Assembly (NCBI GenBank): GCA_903911355.1
Contig: CAIWDD010000026.1
Span: forward strand, 1 to 36,108
Direction: 5' to 3'
Source of the DNA: an uncultured Nodularia sp.
GTDB taxonomy: Bacteria; Cyanobacteriota; Cyanobacteriia; Cyanobacteriales; Nostocaceae
DNA length: 36,108 nucleotides
The translations under genes and the position numbers were made by a program. The notes beneath the pieces are model-generated. The model did not search any database. It had not been told where the DNA came from and saw only the letters and a program-made list of their open reading frames with translations. The stretch's first letter is position 1, and the number at the start of each line of letters is the position of its first letter. Below are positions 16,833 to 25,784 of this stretch, piece after piece.

Positions 16833-18173
16833 ATGCCGAATATTACAGAAATTGCCAATAACGCCAAGGAAAAAGCTAGTAAACTTGGTATTAAAAAATT
16901 TGACATTTACGGCTCAACAATAGATGAAACTAGCGTCCAAGTAGACCAAGGTGAGCCGAAACAAGTAAAAGCCTCAAATCGTTCTGGGGTAACTGTTCGC
17001 GTCTGGAATGATGAGAATACAATGGGTGTTACCAGCACCACAGATGTAGATCCCAAAGGGCTAGAATTAGCTTTAAAAACTGCCTACGAGGCGAGTTTTT
17101 TTGGTGTGAAGGAAAATGTCCCGGATTTTAGTCCAGAGTCCACTGTTCCTATTGCCTATACACCTCATGATAAAGCCCCCCAAGCACCTGTGGCTGAGTT
17201 GATTAACAGTCTACTGGCGGCTGAAAAGGAAGTTTTAGCAGCCCATGGGGCAATTAAGGGTGTGCCTTATAATGGTTTAGCTCAAAGAGATATTGATAGG
17301 TTCTATGTCAACAGTGACGGTGCTACTAGAACTGAATCTCATTCTTTAGCATCGATTTATCTTTACAGCAAAACCGAGGAAGATGGCAAAAAACCACGGA
17401 GTGGTAGCGCTTTTAGAGTTGAGCGGAGTTTAAATAGTCTCGACATTAATGGTTGTGTCAAGGAAACAGCCGAGAAAACTATTAGTCACCTGAACTATGA
17501 AAAAATCCAGTCTGGTAAATATCTAGTTGTTTTCTCTCCTGATGCTTTTTTAAGTTTATTGGGTGCTTTTTCTAACCTGTTCAATGCTCAAAGTATTCTG
17601 GATAATCAAAGCTTGTCTCATGCCGATGATTTAGGTAAGCAAATTGCTTCACCTTTGCTTTCGGTTTATGATGATGCACTACACCCAGCTAACGTGGGTG
17701 CAGAAAGTTTTGATGGTGAAGGAACTCCGACTCGCCAGGTGTCGCTGATTGAAAATGGCGTTTTAAAAAGTTTTCTTCACAGTGCGGGTACTGCTAAAAG
17801 AATGAATACCCAGCCCACTGGTAATGCTAGTATTGGGGCAAAAGTCAGCGTTAGTCCCAACTTCTATCATGTTTTTGCAGCTACATCACCCGCACAGGAG
17901 TTGAGCTTAGAAACTGCGGAAAATGTGGTTTTGATTGATGATTTACAAGCTCTCCATGCAGGGGTTAAATCTTTACAAGGTTCGTTTTCTCTGCCTTTTG
18001 ATGGCTGGTTAGTTAATAATGGTGTGAGAACTAGTATTGAATCAGCCACTGTTGCAGGTGATTTCTTGGAACTCCTGAAGTCGATAGTTTATGTAGAAAA
18101 AGAAGTCGAGCTTACCCCTGGTGGAGTTTGTCCCAAAATTTGGGTTGACGGACTTTCTATTACTGGAGAGTAA
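16833..18173 (+). CDS. pmbA: PmbA/TldE, non-catalytic partner of TldD
   Basis: The 446-residue product (from ATG 16833) belongs to the TldD/PmbA family but lacks the HExxxH motif, as expected for the TldE/PmbA subunit. Family blocks seen are QVDQGEPKQVKASNRSGVTV near the N terminus, FSPDAFLSLLGAFSNLFNAQ in the middle and SFSLPFDGWLVNNG near the end. An upstream reading frame from 16740 would add 31 residues that cross the inverted repeat and look unlike coding sequence; MPNITEIANNAKEKA is the family-like start. The gene ends before a perfect palindrome that probably serves both this gene and convergent pyrB. Confidence 0.93.
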   Translation: MPNITEIANNAKEKASKLGIKKFDIYGSTIDETSVQVDQGEPKQVKASNRSGVTVRVWNDENTMGVTSTTDVDPKGLELALKTAYEASFFGVKENVPDFSPESTVPIAYTPHDKAPQAPVAELINSLLAAEKEVLAAHGAIKGVPYNGLAQRDIDRFYVNSDGATRTESHSLASIYLYSKTEEDGKKPRSGSAFRVERSLNSLDINGCVKETAEKTISHLNYEKIQSGKYLVVFSPDAFLSLLGAFSNLFNAQSILDNQSLSHADDLGKQIASPLLSVYDDALHPANVGAESFDGEGTPTRQVSLIENGVLKSFLHSAGTAKRMNTQPTGNASIGAKVSVSPNFYHVFAATSPAQELSLETAENVVLIDDLQALHAGVKSLQGSFSLPFDGWLVNNGVRTSIESATVAGDFLELLKSIVYVEKEVELTPGGVCPKIWVDGLSITGE

Positions 18174-18241
18174 CAGTTAAGGGAAGTTATGGGTTTTTGA
18201 TCAGCCTCTTCTCTTGGGTGGTAGTATATTGCTTTGCGGTC

Positions 18242-18265
18242 AGTGGGGGACTTAAGTCCCCCACT
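18242..18265. terminator. Perfect 24-base palindrome, bidirectional terminator
   Basis: AGTGGGGGACTT is followed at once by its exact complement AAGTCCCCCACT. It lies between the stops of convergent pmbA and pyrB, 68 bases after the first and one base from the second. The T content on each side is modest, so a bidirectional transcript-end structure is the likely role. Confidence 0.65.
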
Positions 18266-18266
18266 A

Positions 18267-19289
18267 CTAAGCTGAATCTTTACCACTACCTAATAAATAC
18301 AACAGTGCCATGCGAATAGCGATACCACTGGTAACTTGGGACTGAATTAGGCTAAATTCTGGATCATCCATCAAATCTGAGCTAATTTCTACACCACGGT
18401 TGACTGGCCCTGGATGTAAGACTTTAACATGAGGCTGGCACAGTTGTAGTTTTTTGCGTGTAATGCCAAAGGTCTGATGATATTCTCGTAAACTTGGGAG
18501 TAGGTGAGCTGTCATGCGTTCCTTTTGCAAGCGCAAGGTCATGACTAAATCTGCATCTTTTAAGGCTGGTTCTAATTCCCAATGTAAAAATAGCTGACGG
18601 TTAAGTTTTGGGGATGAGTCAGTTTGACCGCTTTCTAAAACAAAGTCTTGGAATAACTGAGGTAGAAGGGTAGGGGGTGATGCTAGATGGACTTGAGCGC
18701 CACTGGCTGTTAAACTCCAGATATTGGATCGGGCGACGCGGGAATGTAAAATGTCTCCGACGATGGCAATTTTTTTATCTTTTAAGAGTTCTAGTCGGGG
18801 ATGACTGGGGTCAATCAATGTACATATGGTAAATAAATCTAGCAGTGCTTGGGAAGGATGCTCATGTTGACCGTCACCAGCATTGAGGACGTTAACTCTT
18901 ACTCCCAGACGATCCATTTCTTGAGCGATCGCATTGGGTACTCCTGCTTCTCGATGACGGATGACCATAATATCAGTTCCCATAGCCAAATAGGTTTTGG
19001 CTGTGTCAAGAATTGTTTCTCCCTTAGTCATGGAAGAACTGGCGGCGGTGAAGTTAAGGGTATCTGCACTCAGGCGTTTAGCGGCCAGTTCAAAACTGCT
19101 GCGGGTGCGTGTGGAGGGTTCAAAAAATAAATTCGCCACCACCTGTCCTTGTAGACTTGGTACTTTTTTTGTCCGCCGTGACAGCACCTCTTGAAAACTA
19201 GCAGCAGTTTGTAAAACTGTATCGTATTCATTGGTTGTGAAGTCAGCCAGGGAAAGAACGTGATGACGATTCCAGGTGCTACTAGGCAT
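18267..19289 (-). CDS. pyrB: Aspartate carbamoyltransferase catalytic subunit
   Basis: Catalyses the committed step of pyrimidine synthesis, carbamoyl phosphate plus aspartate to carbamoylaspartate. The 340-residue protein carries the carbamoyl-phosphate motif STRTR (59-63 within [15 protein letters not shown]), the HPSQALLDL block and the C-terminal [11 protein letters not shown], all intact. It lies 33 bases downstream of the DUF1611 gene on the same strand and may be cotranscribed with it, although no functional tie is obvious. A palindrome follows the stop. Confidence 0.97.
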   Translation of the reverse strand: MPSSTWNRHHVLSLADFTTNEYDTVLQTAASFQEVLSRRTKKVPSLQGQVVANLFFEPSTRTRSSFELAAKRLSADTLNFTAASSSMTKGETILDTAKTYLAMGTDIMVIRHREAGVPNAIAQEMDRLGVRVNVLNAGDGQHEHPSQALLDLFTICTLIDPSHPRLELLKDKKIAIVGDILHSRVARSNIWSLTASGAQVHLASPPTLLPQLFQDFVLESGQTDSSPKLNRQLFLHWELEPALKDADLVMTLRLQKERMTAHLLPSLREYHQTFGITRKKLQLCQPHVKVLHPGPVNRGVEISSDLMDDPEFSLIQSQVTSGIAIRMALLYLLGSGKDSA

Positions 19290-19322
19290 AAAATTGTTTT
19301 TAATATTTAAATTTCTAGTTCC

Positions 19323-20369
19323 TTAATTATTCATAATCGCATCTAACAAAATCCCAGCCCCAAAACGCACAGGGTCACTGCAAGGTAAACCAGTTTCGGC
19401 TGTGGTTTGGGCGATCGCATCTTGAGCTGTCAACTCGTCTAAATGAGCCGTATTCAAAGCTATACCCACCACAGGAACATCCCCAAAAGCACCTGCTGCA
19501 CTAGCGACACTTTCATACAAGCGAATTACCTTGGATAAAGAGGGAATCACAACATGGGGATGATTACGCACTTGAGCCTGTCCCGCCCGATGTGCCAAAA
19601 TTAATTGTGTTGGTTGGGAGCCACGAATTAAAGGCAAAGTAGCAGTAGAACCAGGATGCAGCAATGAACCTTGTCCCTCAATATAGAGAATGTCGTAGTC
19701 GTTACCACAACCCATCACCATTTGTTCCACAGCACCGGCTGCAAAATCTACCCGCACAGCATCTAAGGGTATCCCCTCCCCCGCTAACATCACCCCAGCT
19801 TGACCTGTAGCTAAAAATTGGGAACGCCACCCCCGCCGCTGTGACTCCCAATGTAATTCTAGGCTAGTGGACATTTTACCAATTGCCATATCAGTTCCCA
19901 CAGTCAGCACCCGCCGACAGGGAAGAGTACGAGCCAAACCGCTACCAACCCCTAAATTAGCCGGTTCTTGACGCACATCCCAAATTAATTGTCCCGGTTT
20001 GAGCAGAGCCTTTAATTCTGGTATATTTGCCAATGGTGTGTGTAAACCATTTACCAAAGACATCCCGGCTTGTAAAGCATTTTTAATGTCTTCCCAGTAA
20101 TCATCCGGTAAAGCCCCACCTTTAGGCGCAATACCAATTACTAGTACTTCCGGTTTGTACTTGAGTGCTGCGGTTAATGATGATACAATTGGGACATTGT
20201 TCTTGATCCCAGTTAATTCTAACAAAGATTTGCCTGCACATTGGCGATCAATCAAGGCAACGATGGGCGCTTGACAGTAGCGTAAAAGTGATAACCCGGT
20301 TTTACCCTGAGTTCCCGTAATTCCTTCATGTAGCAGAATTGCTATTTTTTGATTAAGCAGCAAACGCAC
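19323..20369 (-). CDS. DUF1611 family protein (DgcN-like P-loop acetyltransferase candidate)
   Basis: The product (348 residues from GTG 20369) begins VRLLLNQKIAILLHEGITGT and contains a Walker A-like loop GTDMAIGKMST at about 158-168, the hallmark of the DUF1611 C-terminal P-loop domain. Other conserved-looking blocks are IEGQGSLLHPGS and PVVGIALNT. Some DUF1611 members are D-glutamate N-acetyltransferases (DgcN). I chose the GTG because a frame opening at 20450 lies inside the upstream gene; even so the start overlaps that gene by 17 bases, which implies translational coupling. The neighbour is an enolase-superfamily epimerase, matching the DgcA-DgcN arrangement. Substrate here is inferred from context only. 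Confidence 0.8.
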   Translation of the reverse strand: MRLLLNQKIAILLHEGITGTQGKTGLSLLRYCQAPIVALIDRQCAGKSLLELTGIKNNVPIVSSLTAALKYKPEVLVIGIAPKGGALPDDYWEDIKNALQAGMSLVNGLHTPLANIPELKALLKPGQLIWDVRQEPANLGVGSGLARTLPCRRVLTVGTDMAIGKMSTSLELHWESQRRGWRSQFLATGQAGVMLAGEGIPLDAVRVDFAAGAVEQMVMGCGNDYDILYIEGQGSLLHPGSTATLPLIRGSQPTQLILAHRAGQAQVRNHPHVVIPSLSKVIRLYESVASAAGAFGDVPVVGIALNTAHLDELTAQDAIAQTTAETGLPCSDPVRFGAGILLDAIMNN

Positions 20370-21405
20370 TGTATTGTACCCCCAAGCCAGGTAAATCGTT
20401 TGGTAAAACTCTCCCCTCTTGCAGCAATGCACCGGTAAAGGGGTCATCAATTAAGTTAAGGTGACTGTCTAAATCTAAATAATCAGCTAATGGTGCTAAC
20501 TGTGCTGCGGCTGTATTTGCTAGTGTACTGTCAGAATAGCAACCGAACATCACTTGTAACCCATAAGCTCGGGCTGTATGTACCATACGCATAGCCTCTG
20601 TGAGTCCCCCTGATTTCATGAGTTTGATATTTATACCATCCACATAGTTTGCTAAATCAGGAATATCGCTGTTGGTAAAGCAACTTTCATCCACAAATAT
20701 TGGTAAAGGGGATTTTTCTTTGAGTGAGGCTAAACTTGTTTCTTGCCCTCGTGGTAATGGTTGTTCTACATATTTTATACCCAAATCAGCTAGCCAATTA
20801 CACATATAAATGGCATCTTCTAAACTCCAACCCCCGTTTGCATCTACGAATAATTCTAAATTTAGTGCTTCTTGTTGCACTGCTAACAGCATTTTCCGAT
20901 CAGCCTCAATACCATCAGGATTACCTAATTTTACTTTGAAAAGGCGAACATCCATAAATTCTAACCAGTTCCGCGTCCTCGCCCTGGCTGCGTCCGGTGA
21001 ATTAATTCCAATTGTGACAGAAGTTGGAACTATAACATTAGGGTCAAATCCCCAAATTTGCCACAGAGGTAATTCCACAAGCTTACCTAGCCAGTCACAT
21101 AGAGCCATATCCAGCGCTGCCCTCACCGATGAGGGAGCCTTCCTTTGTGTTAAAATGACCTCAATTTGCTGTCTTTGTAAGGGGCTAAATGTTTTTAATA
21201 TTGGTGCTAGTTCCTGTAAATGCTGTTTAATCAGAATAGTAGATTGGGCATGATTACCTACACCAAATGGCGATGCTTCCCCCCAACCCTCAATGCCGTC
21301 GTGTAAAATCTTTACCCATAGGTTTGTTGTTTGGGATGTTGTTCCGCGACTAATAGTCAAGGGAAACCTTTTATTGACAGTAAATGGTTTTATTTCTAGT
21401 TGCAT
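20353..21405 (-). CDS. Enolase-superfamily epimerase/racemase (dipeptide epimerase or N-acetyl-D-glutamate racemase type)
   Basis: The 350-residue protein has the mandelate racemase/muconate lactonising enzyme layout: catalytic KVK (Lys157, Lys159 in LFKVKLGN), metal ligands Asp188 (DANGGW), Glu214 (EQPL) and Asp239 (VDES), and the opposite-side Lys261 in INIKLMKSGG. This Lys/Lys pair is typical of the Ala-Glu dipeptide epimerase group. Start ATG 21405 (MQLEIKPF) is preferred over an upstream ATG at 21444, which would add 13 hydrophobic residues. The downstream DUF1611 gene overlaps by 17 bases. Either L-Ala-D/L-Glu epimerisation in murein recycling or N-acetyl-D-Glu racemisation is plausible; the partner favours the second. 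Confidence 0.85.
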   Translation of the reverse strand: MQLEIKPFTVNKRFPLTISRGTTSQTTNLWVKILHDGIEGWGEASPFGVGNHAQSTILIKQHLQELAPILKTFSPLQRQQIEVILTQRKAPSSVRAALDMALCDWLGKLVELPLWQIWGFDPNVIVPTSVTIGINSPDAARARTRNWLEFMDVRLFKVKLGNPDGIEADRKMLLAVQQEALNLELFVDANGGWSLEDAIYMCNWLADLGIKYVEQPLPRGQETSLASLKEKSPLPIFVDESCFTNSDIPDLANYVDGINIKLMKSGGLTEAMRMVHTARAYGLQVMFGCYSDSTLANTAAAQLAPLADYLDLDSHLNLIDDPFTGALLQEGRVLPNDLPGLGVQYSAFAA

Positions 21406-22025
21406 GAGCAATATTGGGACAAAACAATTTATTAGCAAGATCATATGATAATCGTGTTAAAGATACTAACAAAATACATTTATTTTTAGCTAAAATTTCT
21501 ACTAAAAAACCGAAAGCATAAATCATATAGCACAGAAGATATTCAAAATCTTTTAATTCATTAACAAATACTTCAGTAAGAAATTATTAAATCATAAAAT
21601 TATCTATGAGCCTGATTCGGATATGGAAATCTTCTCAGAAGATTGAAAACTACTAAGCTACACCAACCATAGATGTGATATGATCAATTTTTCATGCTTC
21701 ATAATAAAACTGATAAATGCTGTATTATTATCTGTGGGTCAAGAAATCTCGAAGATCAAAAAATACCAGGAAATAAAACAACCTTAATAGTAAATAGCCA
21801 AATTCCCTACTATCACAGCAACTTTTATTTAAGTGAGGTACAATAGTGCCGCAGGAATCCCCCGACAAAAGTTATAAGATTATTAGAGTACCCATCTATA
21901 ATGTAATATGAGGTATCTGTGTTCATTTGTGTTGATCTGTGGTTAAATAAATCTTCTATCAGTAAAAGTTACTGCCAACGCATTTTGCGGGATAATAAAA
22001 AAATACTTGTAAATAAAACACATTT
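21406..22025. other. 620-base A/T-rich spacer between divergent genes
   Basis: No convincing gene, tRNA or terminator was seen. It separates the divergent epimerase and DUF1537 genes and so should contain both promoters. A dispersed cyanobacterial-type repeat phrase (GTTCATTTGTGTTGATCTG) occurs near 21920. The A/T content is visibly higher than in the flanking genes. Confidence 0.5.
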
Positions 22026-23351
22026 ATGAATAATAGACCCAAAATTATTGTTTTAGATGATGACCCCACAGGCTCGCAAACAGTCCACAGTTGCTTACTG
22101 TTGATGCAGTGGGATGTAGATACTTTACGCCTCGGCTTGCGAGATGATTCACCAATATTCTTTGTCCTGACAAATACGAGATCCTTACCGCCGGAGTCAG
22201 CTGCTGCTGTGACTAGAGAAGTCTGTCAAAATTTAAAACAGGCGTTAAGAGAGGAAAATATAACTGACTTTTTAGTTGTTAGCCGTTCCGACTCAACGCT
22301 GCGGGGACATTATCCCATAGAAACGGATGCGATCGCCCAAGAACTCGGACCGTTTGACGCTCATTTTCTTGTCCCGGCATTTTTTGAAGGTGGTCGGATC
22401 ACCCGCGACAGCGTACACTACCTGATGATTGATGGTATACCTACCCCAGTACATGAAACAGAATTTGCCCGTGATTCAGTATTCAGCTACCATCACAGTT
22501 ACTTACCCAAATATGTAGATGAAAAGACTCAGGGGCGCATTAGTGCGGAATCTGTAACCAGATTTTTACTGGAGGATATTCGCCGTGGTAGTTTAGAACG
22601 CTTATTGGGACTGAGTAATAATCAGTGCGCCGTGGTAGATGGTGAGACACAAGCGGATCTCAACTCCTTTGCGGTAGATGTGCTAACAGCAGCAAGTCAA
22701 GGAAAACGGTTTTTGTTTCGCAGTGCTGCCAGTATTCTAACGGCTTTGGCGGGCTTACCTCCTCAACCCATTGCCGCTGAAAACATGGCGGAATATGTGC
22801 GGGAGGGAAAACCGGGTGCAGTAATTGTCGGTTCCCACGTTAAAAAGACCACTCAGCAGTTGCAGTCGTTATTGCAAGTGGAGGGGACGGTGGGAATTGA
22901 AGTAGATGTAGCACGATTACTGGATAATGGGGTGAATGAATCGGCTAAACTGCTAACCGAGATTGTGGAAACTACAAAAGCGGTACATAATGGTGGTAAA
23001 ACACCAGTAGTTTATACTAGTCGTCAGGAACTAACTTTTCAGGATATCAACAGTAGGTTAGAATTTGGGCTGAAAGTTTCGGGTTTATTGATGGATATTG
23101 TCCGGGGTTTACCATCTGATATCGGATTTTTAATCAGCAAGGGTGGGATAACTTCCAACGATGTCTTAAGTACCGGACTGTGTTTAAATTCAGCGCGGTT
23201 ACTGGGACAAATTTTAGCCGGTTGTTCAATGGTGATCACCACTGCGGAACACCCTCAGTTTCCCAATTTACCAGTGGTGCTGTTTCCTGGTAATGTCGGC
23301 GATGCTGATGCCTTGGCGACAATTTACAGAAGATTAACTAGAAAGCCATAG
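22026..23351 (+). CDS. Four-carbon acid sugar kinase family protein (DUF1537/OtnK-like)
   Basis: The 441-residue protein starts with KIIVLDDDPTGSQTVHS (the DDDPTG motif at 11-16), continues with VVSRSDSTLRGHYPIE, and has a C-terminal nucleotide-binding part with SKGGITSNDVLS and VVLFPGNVGD. These are hallmarks of the family that phosphorylates four-carbon acid sugars such as threonate or erythronate. In proteobacteria such kinases cluster with a PdxA-like dehydrogenase or an aldolase; none is present here, so substrate is open. It is followed after 73 bases by minC; cotranscription is possible but would be incidental. Confidence 0.88.
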   Translation: MNNRPKIIVLDDDPTGSQTVHSCLLLMQWDVDTLRLGLRDDSPIFFVLTNTRSLPPESAAAVTREVCQNLKQALREENITDFLVVSRSDSTLRGHYPIETDAIAQELGPFDAHFLVPAFFEGGRITRDSVHYLMIDGIPTPVHETEFARDSVFSYHHSYLPKYVDEKTQGRISAESVTRFLLEDIRRGSLERLLGLSNNQCAVVDGETQADLNSFAVDVLTAASQGKRFLFRSAASILTALAGLPPQPIAAENMAEYVREGKPGAVIVGSHVKKTTQQLQSLLQVEGTVGIEVDVARLLDNGVNESAKLLTEIVETTKAVHNGGKTPVVYTSRQELTFQDINSRLEFGLKVSGLLMDIVRGLPSDIGFLISKGGITSNDVLSTGLCLNSARLLGQILAGCSMVITTAEHPQFPNLPVVLFPGNVGDADALATIYRRLTRKP

Positions 23352-23424
23352 GTAAAAAAATTTTTGGATTTTACAACTGACTTAATATTGATAATTACTC
23401 GGTGTATCTTTTGGTTGGTGCTGC

Positions 23425-24489
23425 ATGACTTCTGATTCTCATATCCCCAATTTAGAGTCAAATTCTGCACTCCCTGATGCAGGATTAACGTCTCATATTC
23501 CGGATTTAGAGGTAAATCCTAGCTTTGCAGAGGCTGGGTCGTTGAAGTCCGGTAATATTGAGACTCCTTCTGATAATATTATCCCGGATGCAGAACTAAA
23601 TTCTGTTATCGTTTACTTACAGTCAAATTCTGAATCGGATGATCTAGATTCAAACTCTATTCCTACTGATGTAGATTCTCTGTCTCAGTTGGATGATATA
23701 GATTTGGATAGTGACCCTCCTGAGTCATTAACAGCAGAGAATAGGTTAAAAAACCATATCCAAGTGCAGTTAAAAAGTGAGGGAGAAAGACTGTTGGTAG
23801 TTTTGCCAGATGAATCTCAAATACCAGCTTCAGAACTCGCCTGGTCTGAGATTTGGCAACAATTAAAGTTGCGCTTAAATGCCAGCGAACGCTTTCGCAG
23901 ATCCAGCAGACCAGTACATTTAATCGCTAAAGACCGGTTGTTGGATGGACGACAACTACAAGAATTCGCTGAGGCTTTGGGTGAGGCCAAACTGGATTTA
24001 AAATCTGTAGCCACCAGTCGTCGGCAAACGGCGATCGCCGCTGTCACCTCTGGTTATTCAGTCGAACAGATTGCACCAGAAAGTTCTCTCAATTCCCAGT
24101 CTAAAACTGCTATACCCACCTCAGCAGATGCCCTATATCTAGAAATGACAGTACGTTCCGGGACTGAAATTCGTCATCCTGGCACAGTAGTTATTTTAGG
24201 AGATTTAAATCCAGGTGGTATCGTAGTTGCACAAGGAGATATTGTAGTATGGGGAAGATTACGTGGAATTGCTCATGCGGGTGCCGGAGGCAATCGTCAG
24301 TGTCTGATTATGGCCTTACAAATGGAACCAACCCAGTTGCGGATCGCGGATGCTGTAGCTAGGTCTCCAGAGAAATCACCAATGCCGACTTTTCCAGAAG
24401 TGGCTCACATTACCTCCGAAGGAATTCGCATCGCCAGGGCTAATGATTTTTCCAGAAACCAATTAAATAGGTTAAATCAGGTGCTATAA
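23425..24489 (+). CDS. minC: Septum site-determining protein MinC, with long acidic N-terminal extension
   Basis: MinC blocks FtsZ polymerisation away from midcell when recruited by MinD. The C-terminal beta-helix domain is clear (about 230-330), including RSGTEIRHPGTVVILGDLNP and the R/G-rich VVWGRLRGIAHAGAGGN, which contacts MinD. An N-terminal MinC-like domain occupies about 110-210. Before it lies a 100-residue, Asp/Ser-rich, low-complexity segment with degenerate repeats (SHIPNLESNSALPDAG, SHIPDLEVNPSFAEAG and IIPDAELNS). E. coli MinC is near 230 residues, so the 354-residue length is due mainly to this tail. First gene of minCDE. Confidence 0.93.
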   Translation: MTSDSHIPNLESNSALPDAGLTSHIPDLEVNPSFAEAGSLKSGNIETPSDNIIPDAELNSVIVYLQSNSESDDLDSNSIPTDVDSLSQLDDIDLDSDPPESLTAENRLKNHIQVQLKSEGERLLVVLPDESQIPASELAWSEIWQQLKLRLNASERFRRSSRPVHLIAKDRLLDGRQLQEFAEALGEAKLDLKSVATSRRQTAIAAVTSGYSVEQIAPESSLNSQSKTAIPTSADALYLEMTVRSGTEIRHPGTVVILGDLNPGGIVVAQGDIVVWGRLRGIAHAGAGGNRQCLIMALQMEPTQLRIADAVARSPEKSPMPTFPEVAHITSEGIRIARANDFSRNQLNRLNQVL

Positions 24490-24533
24490 GTATTTACTAT
24501 ATTTCCTGAACCCTCATCGGGCGCAACTCTATC

Positions 24534-25340
24534 ATGACTCGGATTATTGTCATTACCTCCGGTAAAGGAGGAGTGGGTAAAACCACAGTTTCAGCAAATT
24601 TAGGCATGACTTTAGCCAAAATGGGGCGTCAAGTAGCTTTAGTTGATGCGGATTTTGGTCTGAGAAATTTGGATTTGTTACTGGGACTAGAAAACCGCAT
24701 AGTTTATACTGCGGTGGAAGTTCTGGCTAGGGAGTGTCGATTAGAACAGGCCTTGGTTAAAGATAAGCGACAGCCCAATCTTGTATTACTACCAGCAGCG
24801 CAAAATCGTTCTAAAGACGCAGTCACTCCGGAACAAATGAAATTGCTAGTGAATGCACTAGCCCAAAAGTTTCAGTACGTGATTATTGACAGTCCGGCTG
24901 GTATTGAAAATGGGTTTAAAAATGCCATCGCCCCGGCAAAAGAAGCCCTAATTGTCACTACTCCTGAAATTTCCGCGGTTCGCGATGCTGACAGAGTAGT
25001 GGGGTTATTAGAAGCACAAGGAATTAAGCGTGCTCATTTAATCATTAACCGCATCAGACCAGCAATGGTGCGAGCAAATGATATGATGTCTGTGCAAGAC
25101 GTTCAGGAACTTCTGGCAATACCCCTCATCGGGGTGATACCGGATGATGAGCGTGTTATTGTCTCTACCAATCGCGGCGAACCTCTAGTATTAGGGGAGA
25201 CCCCCTCTTTAGCTGCCATAGCCTTTGATAATATTGCCCGTAGATTGGAAGGAGAAAAGGTCGATTTTCTTGATCTGGACTCACCCCACGACAGCCTCTT
25301 CGCCCGTCTGCGAAGGTTGTTATGGACAAAGATTGTTTAA
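24534..25340 (+). CDS. minD: Septum site-determining ATPase MinD
   Basis: MinD is a deviant Walker A ATPase that binds the membrane as an ATP dimer and recruits MinC. The motif GKGGVGKT is at 10-17, the switch [11 protein letters not shown] region at about 39-48 and the second Asp in IIDSPAGIE. The C-terminal amphipathic membrane-targeting helix is present ([14 protein letters not shown]). Length 268 residues, as in other MinD proteins. It starts 44 bases after minC and is followed 32 bases later by minE. Confidence 0.97.
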   Translation: MTRIIVITSGKGGVGKTTVSANLGMTLAKMGRQVALVDADFGLRNLDLLLGLENRIVYTAVEVLARECRLEQALVKDKRQPNLVLLPAAQNRSKDAVTPEQMKLLVNALAQKFQYVIIDSPAGIENGFKNAIAPAKEALIVTTPEISAVRDADRVVGLLEAQGIKRAHLIINRIRPAMVRANDMMSVQDVQELLAIPLIGVIPDDERVIVSTNRGEPLVLGETPSLAAIAFDNIARRLEGEKVDFLDLDSPHDSLFARLRRLLWTKIV

Positions 25341-25372
25341 TTCATGTTCCAGTCTCCGCAAACCTATTGGCA

Positions 25373-25672
25373 ATGATTCTCGAACTTATAGAACGATTAT
25401 TTTTACGTAGTCCTGACAGCAGTCGCACACAAGTGAAACGTCGCTTGCAACTGGTGATTGCCCACGACCGCGTTGATTTAGACCCGCAAAAGTTAGAAAA
25501 AATGCGACAGGAAATTCTAGAGATAGTTTGTCGCTATGTGGAAATTGAGGCAGAGGGACTAGAGTTTTCTTTAGAAAGCAACCAACGCACCACAGCCTTG
25601 ATTGCTAATTTACCTATCCGTCGCGTTAAACAAACCCTGAATCAATTAGAAAACAGTGAAAAGTTAGAATAG
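25373..25672 (+). CDS. minE: Cell division topological specificity factor MinE
   Basis: MinE stimulates MinD ATPase and drives it off the membrane, giving site selection. The product from ATG 25373 (99 residues) starts [17 protein letters not shown], the amphipathic N-terminal anchor typical of cyanobacterial MinE, followed by [12 protein letters not shown], the anti-MinCD helix/strand, and a C-terminal topological specificity domain ([15 protein letters not shown]). An ATG at 25322 would overlap minD by 19 bases and add residues unrelated to MinE, so the shorter start is preferred. Confidence 0.94.
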   Translation: MILELIERLFLRSPDSSRTQVKRRLQLVIAHDRVDLDPQKLEKMRQEILEIVCRYVEIEAEGLEFSLESNQRTTALIANLPIRRVKQTLNQLENSEKLE

Positions 25673-25737
25673 TAGTAGTTAGGTAAATCACTAAATAGAA
25701 AAATTTATTCTATAGCTTTAATTGTTGTAGAAAAAAT

Positions 25738-25762
25738 CCCGTTGTCATTATATGACAACGGG
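25738..25762 (-). terminator. Intrinsic terminator for the minus-strand gene at 25785
   Basis: CCCGTTGTCAT (25738-25748) pairs perfectly with ATGACAACGGG (25752-25762) over a TAT loop. Read on the minus strand it is followed by a T-run (complement of 25731-25736), the classic layout. It lies 23 bases after the stop of the gene ending at 25785 and may also serve convergent minE. Confidence 0.85.
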
Positions 25763-25784
25763 AGCAAGGCTGACCATTTAGAAG

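Noticed and set aside
20370-20450. Longer DUF1611 start at 20450
   Set aside because: These 27 codons lie wholly inside the epimerase gene in another frame; family-like sequence begins at the GTG at 20369.
25322-25372. Upstream start of minE overlapping minD
   Set aside because: MinE begins [10 protein letters not shown] at 25373; the extra residues come from the minD tail in another frame.
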